NCBI GenBank assembly: GCA_027577595.1
Contig: JANBRJ010000061.1
Location: 37,093-101,092 of the forward strand
Direction: 5' to 3'
DNA length: 64,000 nucleotides
From: Coemansia sp. RSA 487
Taxonomy: Eukaryota; Kickxellomycota; Kickxellomycetes; Kickxellales; Kickxellaceae
Shown one piece after another: positions 19,768-30,208 of this stretch. The notes under the pieces were generated by a model, which saw nothing but the letters and a program-made list of their open reading frames with translations, was not told where the DNA came from and ran no database searches. A program made the translations under genes and the position numbers. Numbering within the stretch: position 1 is the first letter of the stretch; every line of letters begins with the position of its first letter.

Positions 19768-21423
19768 ATGGATGCCGTCAAAGAGACCAGCCCCTGTGAG
19801 CAGGTCCCATCCACAGCCACGGCTCACCAGCCAGCCCCAAAGCCCCCGCGCAGTGGACGCGGCGCAAAACCCCATGTCCCAAGCGCTTGCACAAACTGCA
19901 AAAAGGCACACCTGGCATGCGATCTCCAGCGGCCCTGCCGCCGTTGTGTCAAATCTGACAAGTGTGACACGTGCAAGGATGTTCAGCACAAAAAGCGTGG
20001 CCGCCCACGCTCAAAGGACAAGAAGGTACTGGCAGGCAGCTCTGAAAAGTCGCAGATGGAAGGCCAGATGTTCCAGTTTTCCTTTACATCGCCTGCTGCT
20101 GCCAACTCTTCCTCCTCCTCCTCTGCCAGCAGCGGCGCACAATGCAGCAGCGTGTCTGCCACATCGGTCTTATCGCCGGCATCGCCCTTATCGCATGCTT
20201 CATCGCCAACCGCCACTACCCCTGTTTCAGCCATAGCATCGACAGGGACAACAGCCGTCTCTTCAGCTCCATCAGCAGCCACCGCTGCCATCTCCCACGG
20301 ATCCCTTCCACCGTCTCCAGTGCTGCATCGCAGAGGCGCTGTTCCGAAGTATCCCACGGCCAGCCGCGCACAGGCCCCGCTGCCGCTACTCTCATCAACT
20401 GCCGAAGAATCCGCCGCTGCCCCTGCCCCTGCCCCAAGCACTCCCACAACATCCTACCTTTTCCTGACGCCGGCACTGCTCTGTCTGCGTCTTGAGGAGC
20501 TGAGCAGAACCGGCGGCAACGCGCTTCTCGGCTACTCGCTGCTCAGTCTTATCAACCGCAACGTGATGGATTTTATGAGCGAGCACGACAAGCACAGTGT
20601 ATTCAACACCTTTGAAACTATCAGACAGAAGCTGTCATCTCGCCTGGCGCAGAGCCCGTCACGGGTGTATTCCCACGCAGTCCTCGGCCATCCACCTCCT
20701 GCTGTCGATCCCAATACTTTCCAAGCGCTGCCGGTTGACCGCCTGTTGCAAAGAGTATGCGCCGATGTGAGCGGAAATGTGCGTGCTCACATGCGCACAG
20801 CTGCTGGCTGCTACGACCTATTTGATATTCACATTTATGTGGGCGCCGTCTCCAAGCCCCCGTCGTTGACTGCAGCCACCAAGGGCGTCGCCGGTCTCAC
20901 CCTCGACGAAGTATACTTTGTCTGCCGCATCGCAAAATTCGATGCGCTGAGTGCTGTTGCATCCTCGCCGCACGCTGCTTCGGCTGCTCTGCCGCACATT
21001 GCCCCACATCAGCCCATGTTCCGCGGTTCTATCCGCAAGAACAGCTTCGAGGACCAGCACCACGTGGACTTGATGGCAAGCCAGCACCAAGCCAAGCGCC
21101 ATCGCGTTGCAGAGACTGCCGCAAACCCCAGCGCACTCTATCTGCTGGCTACCGTGACCGATAGCAGCAGCAGCAGTGCCTCTAGCAATGCAAGCGACAA
21201 GCAGTCGAATGCATCGTCAAAGTATTCTACCGTGTCGTCGTCGCCGATGCTAACCACTCCTTCGCCTTCGCTTGTTGCTTCTGTACCTCCACGCGTCAGC
21301 ACATTGCCGCCGCTGTCTGATCTGCTGAAGCTGCTTGACACCACCGGCAAACCTCAACAGCAACAGCAGCAGCGCTGCTCGTTGCCATCATCATTCCATA
21401 CAAAGAGCTTCATCTCTCTGTAA
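19768..21423 (+). CDS. Zn2Cys6 transcription factor with AT-hook-like motif and PAS-like region
   Basis: This is a nuclear DNA-binding regulator. The binuclear zinc cluster is C41-x2-C44-x6-C51-x5-C57-x2-C60-x8-C69, followed by the AT-hook-like KKRGRPRSK (75-83). A long Ser/Ala/Pro linker follows. A region at about 265-400 (LRLEELSRTGGNALLGYSLL, INRNVMDFMSEHDK, LTLDEVYFVCRIAKF) resembles a PAS fold. The C-terminus is Ser-rich with a short Q run. The CTNCKKAHLACD...RPC core resembles AcuK/ERT1-type regulators of carbon metabolism, but target genes cannot be deduced. ATG 19768 gives 551 aa; the upstream 20 codons of open frame are leader. Confidence 0.8.
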   Translation: MDAVKETSPCEQVPSTATAHQPAPKPPRSGRGAKPHVPSACTNCKKAHLACDLQRPCRRCVKSDKCDTCKDVQHKKRGRPRSKDKKVLAGSSEKSQMEGQMFQFSFTSPAAANSSSSSSASSGAQCSSVSATSVLSPASPLSHASSPTATTPVSAIASTGTTAVSSAPSAATAAISHGSLPPSPVLHRRGAVPKYPTASRAQAPLPLLSSTAEESAAAPAPAPSTPTTSYLFLTPALLCLRLEELSRTGGNALLGYSLLSLINRNVMDFMSEHDKHSVFNTFETIRQKLSSRLAQSPSRVYSHAVLGHPPPAVDPNTFQALPVDRLLQRVCADVSGNVRAHMRTAAGCYDLFDIHIYVGAVSKPPSLTAATKGVAGLTLDEVYFVCRIAKFDALSAVASSPHAASAALPHIAPHQPMFRGSIRKNSFEDQHHVDLMASQHQAKRHRVAETAANPSALYLLATVTDSSSSSASSNASDKQSNASSKYSTVSSSPMLTTPSPSLVASVPPRVSTLPPLSDLLKLLDTTGKPQQQQQQRCSLPSSFHTKSFISL

Positions 21424-22025
21424 ATGCCATCCCACCCCCTTCTCACATGTAGTATTTTCTAGCCCTTAATTGCACATTAGCTATAGCCTAGCTTTTTCTC
21501 TATTGGCATCATGTATAATTTAACTCTTTTTTGGAATCTATCGGGTTTGCGAAAGTGTCGGCGATTTATGCAGCGTGAGCCAGGAAGGATCAAAGGTCTT
21601 TGAAAGTGAAATTCTCCGCGTTTGCTCTTATGGAAAATATCGCCCGAGTTGCCTTATTTGTAGGCCGCCAACTTTTTCTAATGCAATGGGCAGTAGTTTT
21701 GCGACAGATCGGAAGATAACGGGTGCGCGATTTTTCAGCTCGCATTATATTGTATTTTCAATGGATCTGCGTGAGACCCAGAGAGATGGACCTATCGGAG
21801 AAATCCACACCGCACAGAAGCGCACTCGATTCCATGCACCCGATTCCATGCACCACCGAGCTGAAAATGTCGGTTTCGGAACATTTCTGAAATGGCAGCA
21901 CATTGTACAGTTTGATTCGTAAGGTGGATGGCATGTTACTTTTTTTTTTTTGGATTTTCAAGTAGGCAAAATGATGTCTTATTTTTATAAATGCATTTAT
22001 GAAAAATCATCCGCATTCGGCACTA
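21424..22025. other. Intergenic between convergent Zn2Cys6 and SLD5
   Basis: 3' flanks of two convergent genes. There is a direct repeat of CGATTCCATGCACC at about 21827 and 21841. No gene is recognised. Confidence 0.5.
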
Positions 22026-22884
22026 TCAGATCAGCTCCACTTTGCCGTTTTCAAGAAGATTGCGGATTATGCTGTACCGAGTGATGAAGATATTGTTGCG
22101 CTTCATAAAAATCGGGTCCTCGCTACACAAAAACAAGCAGAACACAGGTGATGCCACACATATAATATTAGCCATGTGTAATTGGCTAAAAAAGAAGGAT
22201 TACAATATATACACAGCTAGCAGCTGTTGCTAGGCTTGTAGCAACTTACCTTGCTTCAAACTGAAACTCGCCAACGTTTGCGCGCACCTTGCAAAACACT
22301 GCAGAATCCAGGTCCGGTTTTCCCACCATATCGAGTCCCTTGATACCTGACTCGTTCACGTCACGCAGATGTGGAGGAAGCTGGTCAAGAAATGACCTCC
22401 GAACATGCTTGTCACCCAGCTCCACAAAGCCACTTGCGTAATCGAGCTCATTCTGCGACAACCGTCCCCTGTATACTGGGTCGTTGGTGTAATGACGCGC
22501 ATACTGCTCGATCTTGTAGAGCCTTGTTCTCAGATACGACCGGACTAGGTATTTTACGCGATCGACGTCCATTTTGAGAATGTTGGCGACGAGTGCAGGC
22601 TGTGACGGGATCCTCTGGAGCTGAAAGTCCGCCAGCTCCATTAGGTTTTCGATGGCTGTGCCCTCGTATTCGAGTATATCTGGCGCTGCGCGCTCGTTGG
22701 TCAATGCACGCGTCAGTATGGTTAGGTCATCTTCCATCAGGTCCTCATATTCTTCCTCTTCCTCTTCTGTTTCTGCCCGTTCGTCGGCTGGGGCGTCGTT
22801 CTCGATATCCATTGTATCTGGTGCTGATGCGTTCATATCAGTGGCGGAATCGCCACCAAAGCCAAGGCTGTCTTCGTTATCCAT
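22026..22884 (-). CDS. SLD5: GINS complex subunit Sld5 (two exons)
   Basis: Sld5 is one of four GINS subunits (with Psf1, Psf2, Psf3) of the CMG replicative helicase. The coding sequence is join(22026..22122, 22250..22884) on the minus strand, 243 aa. An acidic N-terminus is followed by the GINS A domain (DLTILTRALTNERAAPDIL, YLVRSYLRTRLYKIEQY), then KPDLDSAVFCKV. Exon 1 ends at a perfect GTAAGT donor (22249) and the 127-base intron ends TGTAG. Exon 2 supplies the B-domain end DPIFMKRNNIFITRYSIIRN and finishes GKVELI, the family C-terminus. Without the exon the protein would stop at EAR and lack this end, so the intron is required. It is divergent from ARPC5. Confidence 0.92.
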
Positions 22885-23266
22885 TAACGTGTCCTCTGTA
22901 TGGTTACGCTATGAAATTACGCTAAATACAGCAAATGTAAACAAAACTAAGAAAACGCACAAATTAAAAGTTAATGCAAAGCTTGCTCGATACCTCCAGA
23001 ACTTTTATCTGTTGTGGTGAACAGGTAGAGAAAATCCACAAAGGGGCAAAAAGCCATACTATTCGTAAGACGGCTTCCTTGCTTGCCAAACTCTAGCCTT
23101 CTTTACAGCTTTTCATTCTGTGTCTTTGTATTTCATTTCTCTGTTTTTTTTACTTTCGTGTGTACTTTTTCTTTTTCTTTTTACTCGATTTCAGGACAAC
23201 GTTTCATCCATTCCTATCTCTACTAGCTCAATCGAATCAGGCTTTCAACAACAAGACAAATACGAA
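22885..23266. promoter_or_regulatory. Divergent SLD5 / ARPC5 promoter
   Basis: 382 bases. A GTAAACA forkhead-type word lies near 22938. The ARPC5 side is a T/C-rich leader with an acceptor-like TTTCAG at about 23190, so a leader intron is possible. Confidence 0.5.
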
Positions 23267-23728
23267 ATGGCGCATCGCAAACTTGCAATTGATGGCTTCG
23301 ATGAGGAGCACCAGCAGATAGCTCAGCAAATGCAATACCTGAGCACAAAGTCGGGCTCTGAAGTAGCGTCGTTGGTCGACCAAAAAGCATCTGCCGTGCG
23401 TGCTGCCATCACCCGCGGCAATTCGGCTGAAGCCCTGGAAAAGGCACTCTCTGAGCCGCCATACGGACACGGACTAGAAGCGGCGCAGTCAGCAAACGCC
23501 CTTCTTGTTGCCGAAGTGCTGATGGCCACTAGGACGCAGGAAGTCAACGATGTTGTGACCAGTCTTTCCGAGGACAATCGTGACGTTCTGCTAAAGTACA
23601 TCTACCATGGGCTTGCGCATCCGGCAGAGTTCAACTGCGGTGTGCTTCTGAGCTGGCACGAGCGTGTGGTCGAGGCAGGCGGTCTTGGCTCCATCGTCCG
23701 TGTGATGGCTGACCGGAAATCCATCTGA
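23267..23728 (+). CDS. ARC15: Arp2/3 complex subunit 5 (ARPC5, p16)
   Basis: This is the smallest subunit of the Arp2/3 complex, which nucleates branched actin at endocytic patches. Family features run through the whole protein: ALEKALSEPPYG, AEVLMATRTQEVNDVVTSLS, DVLLKYIYHGLAHP, GVLLSWHERVVEAGGLG and the ending SIVRVMADRKSI. The start at 23267 (MAHRKLAIDGFDEE) gives 153 aa, the usual size. The upstream 49 codons are a hydrophobic translation of T-rich leader and are rejected. No coding introns. Confidence 0.92.
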   Translation: MAHRKLAIDGFDEEHQQIAQQMQYLSTKSGSEVASLVDQKASAVRAAITRGNSAEALEKALSEPPYGHGLEAAQSANALLVAEVLMATRTQEVNDVVTSLSEDNRDVLLKYIYHGLAHPAEFNCGVLLSWHERVVEAGGLGSIVRVMADRKSI

Positions 23729-24062
23729 TTTTCTTTAATGCTGTTTTTAATTTCTATCAATCGTGTCGTTATAGCTTCATGACATCTGAATGCATTCGAT
23801 GATAACGTTGCGGTAACACTCTTTTGCGTCTTGTGCATGGGGCTGCCTGTTTTGAACACGTATCTGCTACATTTCATAAGACGAACCATGATCAGTGGTA
23901 GTAGTGTCTCAGGATTTTTGTTAGTGCAACGTCACTGTTGATCGGGAAGTATTATAATCTGATTACAAGCTTTGCCAAAAAATTTCGAAACGAAATTTGC
24001 AACCAGAAAAATACTTTGCTTCTATTTTCTGTTTTTCTTGAATAACCAATATTTTTTAAATT
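23729..24062. other. Intergenic, 334 bases
   Basis: ARPC5 3' flank and promoter of the next gene. AT-rich, with nothing recognisable. Confidence 0.5.
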
Positions 24063-25676
24063 ATGTTTAGCAATCCTTCTAAACCAAAGGCATCCAGAAA
24101 AACGCCTGGATGCATGTCAGGGAGGGCGCGGAAAGCCGGAAGCGACTTTTCAAAACACGACAAAGCCAAGGCAAAACGGCCCAGGAAGGAAAACACGCCT
24201 TTCGGGAGCTCGCCTCGAGTTCGCACAAGTACAAAGCCGGCAGGAAAAAGAAAAACAGACTATGAACAATTTCAAATTGAACCAAATTCCAGCAATATGG
24301 ATGCCCTGGAACTCGGCATGCCTTCCAAGTCCAAGTCTACGCCACCCGAGCCTCAGCCAGATTCACAAGATATATCTAGTTATAAGGACAAATCTGGCGG
24401 CACAGTTGACGAAGAGGAACCCGAGAGCATCGCTGAGAAAACAAACAGCGACAATGATATTTGTGATAAAGATCGCACTACAGCCGATAAAACACGGAAA
24501 TCAAGGTTGTTATTTGTCAGGAATCGCTTGATAAGGATGAAAATGGAAGGATCCTGGAATACACTACGTGAAAACCTTGCAAACGAAGCAGATGTTTCGC
24601 CAATAGACCACGCCAACCGTACAATGATGGGGCTACTCATGGATAGAGAGCTCGATATCACACGAAATATAATAATGAACGGCGATTCCAGCTACGGCCG
24701 GGTTACGAATACAAATAAATCGGCGCTAAGGCGATTTAATAACCTGGTTTTATGGCCGGCCACAGATCTCTACAGATACTTGAACGATTTTCCATTGGGC
24801 GACTTTAAGGCAATGGGGATATATCCGCAGGACACCATCAATCAAAAGTACGAATGCATTTCTGTGGAGGAACCTGGAGACGAGCTGGACTCGCAGCGGA
24901 TCAACTTGCTCTACGATGGCGACAAATGCGATCCAAATGCTTGCGATTCTAATGAAAGTAACCGAAATGGCGAGGATGGATATACAGGAAAACATGACGT
25001 TTCAGCAGATGTCGACCCAATCACAGACCCGACGCTTAATGGGGGAATCGGACTGGTCATAAAACGAGTAGATGATCCAAATGTTATTACAGGTACATAC
25101 TGCGACGACAATGTCCAGATTCTGACGAGAAAACATGTCATGGATCCTTGGCTTTTGGCTCCTAGATACTGCCGAGTTCCACTACAAGACGCGGTTCTCA
25201 AAGATGACACTATTAACGATAGCTGCGCTAAGCAGCTGATTGACATGACTCGTGCCCAAGTGCTTAACCAGGTTCTAGCGCACAGGGCCCGAACTAGCGA
25301 GCCAGTTTCACCAGAGCCGCTGCCATTGGCCAAATTCGTCTCCAGCATGGTGGCTGAAGAAGCAGTTGGTGGGATTTCTCGAACGTGGTCCAAAATGAAC
25401 GAAATGCTGCTTAATGGAGTGAAGTCACAATCGGCGCCACAGCCTTGCCCAGGAACTGCTACTACCCAATGGTTTTCTATTCTTGAGGCTGCATTAGCTG
25501 CTGATTTGCCACCCGAGGTCGTTGCAAGATCGTATCGCCGCCTTGAAAAGCTCTGTGACATAATACCAAAAGGCAAAAGTAATGGTATGGCAAGCATTGC
25601 TACAAATTCTGAGAGCTACAACCAGAGAAAATATCCGAGTCGTAGGCTGGATAATGCTACAGACATTCCAAGCTGA
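24063..25676 (+). CDS. Orphan basic/nuclear-type protein, 537 aa
   Basis: No family is recognised. Residues 1-75 are strongly basic with NLS-like clusters (KAKAKRPRKE, KPAGKRK), and 80-140 are acidic and disordered. Residues 145-270 look folded (RLLFVRNRLIRMKMEGSWNT, LVLWPATDLYRYLNDFPL), and a helical C-terminal part covers about 385-510 (TRAQVLNQVLAHRA, WFSILEAALAADLPPEVVAR). A chromatin- or Pol I-factor-like role is possible but unsupported. Codon use is more A/T-ending than in neighbours on the left. There are no introns, and the frame is far too long to be chance. Confidence 0.7.
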   Translation: MFSNPSKPKASRKTPGCMSGRARKAGSDFSKHDKAKAKRPRKENTPFGSSPRVRTSTKPAGKRKTDYEQFQIEPNSSNMDALELGMPSKSKSTPPEPQPDSQDISSYKDKSGGTVDEEEPESIAEKTNSDNDICDKDRTTADKTRKSRLLFVRNRLIRMKMEGSWNTLRENLANEADVSPIDHANRTMMGLLMDRELDITRNIIMNGDSSYGRVTNTNKSALRRFNNLVLWPATDLYRYLNDFPLGDFKAMGIYPQDTINQKYECISVEEPGDELDSQRINLLYDGDKCDPNACDSNESNRNGEDGYTGKHDVSADVDPITDPTLNGGIGLVIKRVDDPNVITGTYCDDNVQILTRKHVMDPWLLAPRYCRVPLQDAVLKDDTINDSCAKQLIDMTRAQVLNQVLAHRARTSEPVSPEPLPLAKFVSSMVAEEAVGGISRTWSKMNEMLLNGVKSQSAPQPCPGTATTQWFSILEAALAADLPPEVVARSYRRLEKLCDIIPKGKSNGMASIATNSESYNQRKYPSRRLDNATDIPS

Positions 25677-25764
25677 TGTAAATATTTGATATACTGCAAT
25701 GGAACATTCATCCCAATAGACATTTCAGAAGAAATTAAATGACAAATGCTACTACTATCGAGAA

Positions 25765-27252
25765 CTAGCTTTTGTAAACGATTGATCTTGCGACATCACG
25801 GTGTCTAGCAGCAGAAGTGTGCGCGCCATACGACCAGGTCAAATTGACAGCTCCTTGGCCAATCCCAGTAGCCAGGTTCCATTCTTCGTACATCTGGCCG
25901 TCACTATCGGTGTGGAATGCAACGCGAGCCATATACATGTCTCCAGCAATCATCAGGTTCGATAGAATTTCAGTAAACACTGCAGAGCCAGAAGTGTATG
26001 TCGTGCCAACAGCATATGTATTTGTATTTGTAAACGGAATACTGTACTCGTCAGTTAGCTGCTTTAAAAAACCTGCAACGGCAGATGTAATTGCAATGGC
26101 GCCCTGTTTGCTCCAGGTTTCTATCAAGCGGTAGTGGTATTCGGCCATTCCTGATGTAGTTAGAGACCATGGGTTCCCTGGACCATCGGAGTTGTAGCCG
26201 TTATACTTGTCCTCTGGATAGCGGCCCAATGCTACTGAAACAGGCATCGTTACAGAATTGATGCTGGCAGAGCTCACATTATTGATTCCGTATAGGGGCT
26301 TAAATGCCGAGACAAGCTTGACAGCTGTTAAGAGCATTTGGTCTGACTCGACAGTATAGAAGCCATCGTCAAGCCCCGAGTGCAATGCAGCAAGCAAAAC
26401 TTGCGCATCCAGATTGGATGTCTTATAATCAAGTCCACCTGAGCGCTTTACTGTGGTCTGTATGTAATTGAGATCACTGTCCCAGAAAGCTGACATGTTT
26501 CCCGAAATATACCCAGCCTGAATATTGTACCAGTCCGCAGCACTAAGATCACCAAGCTGTGATGCCAACTGAGCGCCCTCGATAAGGGCACGGCGCTGGA
26601 TCATGCGGGTGTAAAGATGGTCGCCGCGCACCTCCTCCCATATGTCACAGTTGTTGCTATCAGCATCCCAAGTTCCAGCTACATACTCGAGATCTGTCTT
26701 GACAATGGACGAGGTAGGAAGCTTGCCGTCATAGTAAACGCTTATATCTTCGCCCTTTGCCAGCAAGTAGCGCGCATACCCGATAAACGAAACTGCACGC
26801 ATAGCCGGACCGTCGCGTTGAGGCATGCACCAAGCGCCAGTGTATGGCTCCCCATTCATCATGTACTTTGCGGTGCCCAGACCGTAGGTGCTTGATGTGG
26901 TTTGCAGCTTTCGGCTAAAGGTCGTGTAGGCTTGAAGCTTTATTTTGTACGTATCAGCTGCAGAATTGTCGGTGGTGGTGTTAAGCCAAGTGGACACTTC
27001 GTGGAGCGTTATGCCTGCGTCGCGCACCCAGTTGTACCAGTAATCCGGATTGGTTTGGCTTGTTGCTGCTGCCACCGCTCCAGCGGATGCGCCTGCAGGC
27101 GAGATGTTTGCCAGTAGTCGGGTTTGCGCAACAGAGTTCTCAGCATCGACCCAAGAATTAAGGGCATCAGCGTATGACGGTGCTGTTGCGGCATTACCAG
27201 GTGCGGCTAAGAATATAGCAAGACTGAAATATAGATGAACAGACGGACGCAT
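25765..27252 (-). CDS. Secreted glucoamylase, GH15
   Basis: This exo-acting 1,4-alpha-glucosidase releases glucose from starch-like glucans outside the cell. Residues 1-21 are a signal peptide (MRPSVHLYFSLAIFLAAPGN). The GH15 catalytic domain fills the rest, with WYNWVRDAG (72-80). The general acid is E206 in DIWEEVRGDHLYTR and the probable base is E456 in MYEEWN, followed by NLTWSYGAH; both catalytic Glu residues are present. At 495 aa it resembles yeast-type glucoamylases without a C-terminal starch-binding domain. The frame is intact, with stop at 25765. Codon use is less GC-biased than in the housekeeping genes. Confidence 0.92.
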   Translation of the reverse strand: MRPSVHLYFSLAIFLAAPGNAATAPSYADALNSWVDAENSVAQTRLLANISPAGASAGAVAAATSQTNPDYWYNWVRDAGITLHEVSTWLNTTTDNSAADTYKIKLQAYTTFSRKLQTTSSTYGLGTAKYMMNGEPYTGAWCMPQRDGPAMRAVSFIGYARYLLAKGEDISVYYDGKLPTSSIVKTDLEYVAGTWDADSNNCDIWEEVRGDHLYTRMIQRRALIEGAQLASQLGDLSAADWYNIQAGYISGNMSAFWDSDLNYIQTTVKRSGGLDYKTSNLDAQVLLAALHSGLDDGFYTVESDQMLLTAVKLVSAFKPLYGINNVSSASINSVTMPVSVALGRYPEDKYNGYNSDGPGNPWSLTTSGMAEYHYRLIETWSKQGAIAITSAVAGFLKQLTDEYSIPFTNTNTYAVGTTYTSGSAVFTEILSNLMIAGDMYMARVAFHTDSDGQMYEEWNLATGIGQGAVNLTWSYGAHTSAARHRDVARSIVYKS

Positions 27253-28612
27253 AGTAGTTTATAGAAAATTGCTTCGAGTTAGTAATATAAGTTAGCTTTC
27301 GAGCTGCAAAGACCATTTCAAGAATTCACTGATAAACAATCTGGCGAGATGCGACAAGAGATGTTGGTGCTGTTATCGAGGAAACTGCAATATGACTAAA
27401 TTCACATGCTCGTATAGAAAAACATAAAGTCTATTGTGGGCGGTTTTATACGGAGGCATTAGTGAAAGCCACACAGGGTGGTCTGCTTATTTTTTGGTAT
27501 TCTAATTGTACTAAAGAAGGTTGTTTTGATTCACACGCTGTTGGTTTCATATTTTGCCTGCATCGTCATATGTCATCATTATATGGTAATGCAAATGAAA
27601 TATCAGCCACTGTGGCCGATCACTGACCACGCAACACACATGGAAAGGAGCTAAGCTATGCATTTGCATCAATTAAAGCAATGTAAATCAAGTTATATGG
27701 ATACAATAGTGTCATGTGTAAAAGAAGCAAGATATTACAAAATTATACATGCAGCTACAGCAGTGAGCCAATGTTTTTCCGTGTATAGTATATGAATCGT
27801 GCTCGAGCCCGCAAGACAGTGATCAAAGTAGAAAATTGGCGTGCAAGCCTCGCGAGTGTTGTTTTTGATCGTGGTTTAGCCAAAAAAAAACAGCAAACAG
27901 CGCAGTTGCAAACGATAGAAATTCCACAAAAAACGACCTGACAGTATCTACGTAGGGCAACCATACAAACACTACAGCTTTAATTGTTAAAGAGCATGAT
28001 AAAGCAGGCAATGTCTACAGAACACAGCTACTGAGCTAGCATCTGGTGGCGGATGGTGTTGCTGGCTAGAAAATCCAAGTGGGTTTCCATATGAGAGATA
28101 GTACAATGGGTAGCCAATATTATTTCTGTTCAGCCTTTCTTTTCAGTGACTATCTTCATGTACTTAGACACACCTTCGATTAGTTTGTTGATATCTTTTA
28201 TATCGATATCATTCCAGATAATGGATAATGGATAAGCCATTTTTGTATAGTTTACAAGAATCTAGACAAACAATAAGGGAAGAAAGTTGCAATAGTCGTT
28301 TTAGAAGAATTCCTCAAAAATAAAGGTAACATAGTAAAAAAAAAACACTGGCTCACTACTGTATAATACATGTGATACAAAAGCAAATATGTCGATCACA
28401 ACTCAGCAGCTAGCTATGTCAATATTGTTTTTAACGAGAAATAGCAAACAAATACCAACCGCAATTCAATTGCTATTCGTGGGTATACATTCACTAAAGT
28501 TAAACACTGCCGAAAATGGCAAACAGAAGCTTCAAATTTCCTTTTTGGTCATCAATCAATACAAAATATAGGTGATTGACCTGATTCTGGTATATGCTTG
28601 GATAGGCTTCTT
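27253..28612. other. 1.36-kb intergenic region, glucoamylase upstream
   Basis: AT-rich. It holds the glucoamylase promoter (nearest 27253) and the 3' side of the 28613 pseudogene. Several frames of 60-70 codons are present without domain or codon support. No RNA gene is seen. Confidence 0.5.
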
Positions 28613-29950
28613 TTATCCTGCTGCACGCTTATATCTCACATGTTTGGACAGCTTTTTATCGCGGTACAAGTCGTACAAGTTACTTACACGCATATACTTT
28701 AACCAGCTAATGTACCAATATGACCATCTACGAAGAATATGTACAACCTTTTCATCAATTGTTTCGCATTCAAGCATCGTGCGCAGGTTTGCCGGTGCCT
28801 CTTGGTCGTACGTTGCCGCTGGGATTGCTATTTCATACAGTTCCTTATCATCTACGGCTTCCGTATCATTCAGCAAATCGTAAAGGTAGAACGTCTCATA
28901 GTCGAGTCTTTCTATAACCTTGGCTGCTTCCACCGCTTTTACTCTTGGTGAATTGTGCAAAATTATCAGGATATCAGAAAAGCCAATATATGCAGTTACT
29001 ACCAACCTTGTTGCATTTGTCCAGCGAATCCTAGATATATCTTGCTGCTTATACTCTTGATTGATGTAGACAGTAGTTTCCTTTGCTATTTCCTTATTGG
29101 CAAGCAAATCATTGCTAAAGTCAATCATGTCGAATTTCGTTCTAGCGATATTACAATGCTTTGCAAATACTTCCTTGGAATCCTTTGAAAATGTAAATTC
29201 ACTCATCTCCAAGCACATTTTGTCTTCAATTGAGACAACGAGCCTATCCAATTTGTCGGGCTTCTCTATGCACGAAAGAAACGAGAGCGTATATGAGCAT
29301 GATTCGATGGCTAGGTGGCACAGTTTTGGCAAAACAAGAGCGCCTTTAAACGAACCATCAGTTGTTCTGTTGCCATATATTTCCAGCCTTTCGAGGTTGA
29401 AAGGTTGGTCTGCTAGCTCTTCAACGACATTCAGAACTTTCCAGTGGCATGCTAAACTGGAAAGCTACAGCGCATACCTGTCAACAAGCACGCCAGCAAA
29501 TCTACGCATTACATTGTTGCTCTCAACACTCAAAGCACATATGTACGAGGTAATATTTGGCAAAATAACTGACAACGATTCCGCCAGTTCTTTTACTTCT
29601 ATGGTGCTGTTACCACCAATGATGTTGTCACCAGAGATATGAGACATAAAGTTCCATAATGTGTTGCATCAAACCAGCGTGTTTTTTAGTGTGCCCAGCA
29701 AAGCACGTAGACTATCAACCACGTCATCGCAACGATATAGCTGCAATAAGAGTTTGATAGGAGTCTTTGCAGCCTCAGTGTCTTCGGAAAATAGTCCAAG
29801 GTTTGAGGTTATGGTGTTTCCATTTACACTATTTTGTGAAACCGATATTGCAAGGCAACGCTTTGTCGTAGTGTCCAACACCTGGTTATCATTCTCTTCA
29901 GATAGCAGCATGGAGGCAAACATGTTGGTGAAGGCCGGATCAACAGTCAT
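28613..29950 (-). pseudogene. Nonsense-interrupted LRR/F-box-family-like gene
   Basis: Three open segments on the minus strand (29950-29669, 29668-29465, 29464-28613) all share one frame and read through as a 446-codon protein broken by TGA at 29671-29669 and TAG at 29467-29465. The text between and after the stops continues in leucine-rich style (VKELAESLSVILPNITSYI, FNLERLEIYGNRTTDG, TLSFLSCIEKPDKLDRLVVS). This is like the large F-box/LRR-like families I associate with kickxellalean fungi; that link is from memory. No F-box is visible, so the N-terminus may also be missing. Neither stop has a splice-site arrangement that would remove it in frame. AT-rich codon use. Confidence 0.7.
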
Positions 29951-30208
29951 TTGTATAGTTTATAAATTAAAGAATAAAACAAACAAGTTAGAGAAAAGAA
30001 AAAAAGGCAGTATATGTGCATGGCGGTTTCTTTGGACATTTGCCGTTTCACACTTTACATGGTTGGTTTGCTTTGCGCAAAAGAAAACAACATTAGTATA
30101 AATTTCTAAAGAAACAGGGCTATTATACAAAACATCTCTTTTCATTTGGTGTTGTGTATCTTTCTAATGCTGGCTGGTAAGTTGGCTTATACAATTTAGA
30201 AAAAAAAA

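Noticed and set aside
23120-23266. N-terminal 49-residue extension of ARPC5 with a hydrophobic segment
   Set aside because: It is the translation of a T-rich leader. The family N-terminus begins at the ATG at 23267.
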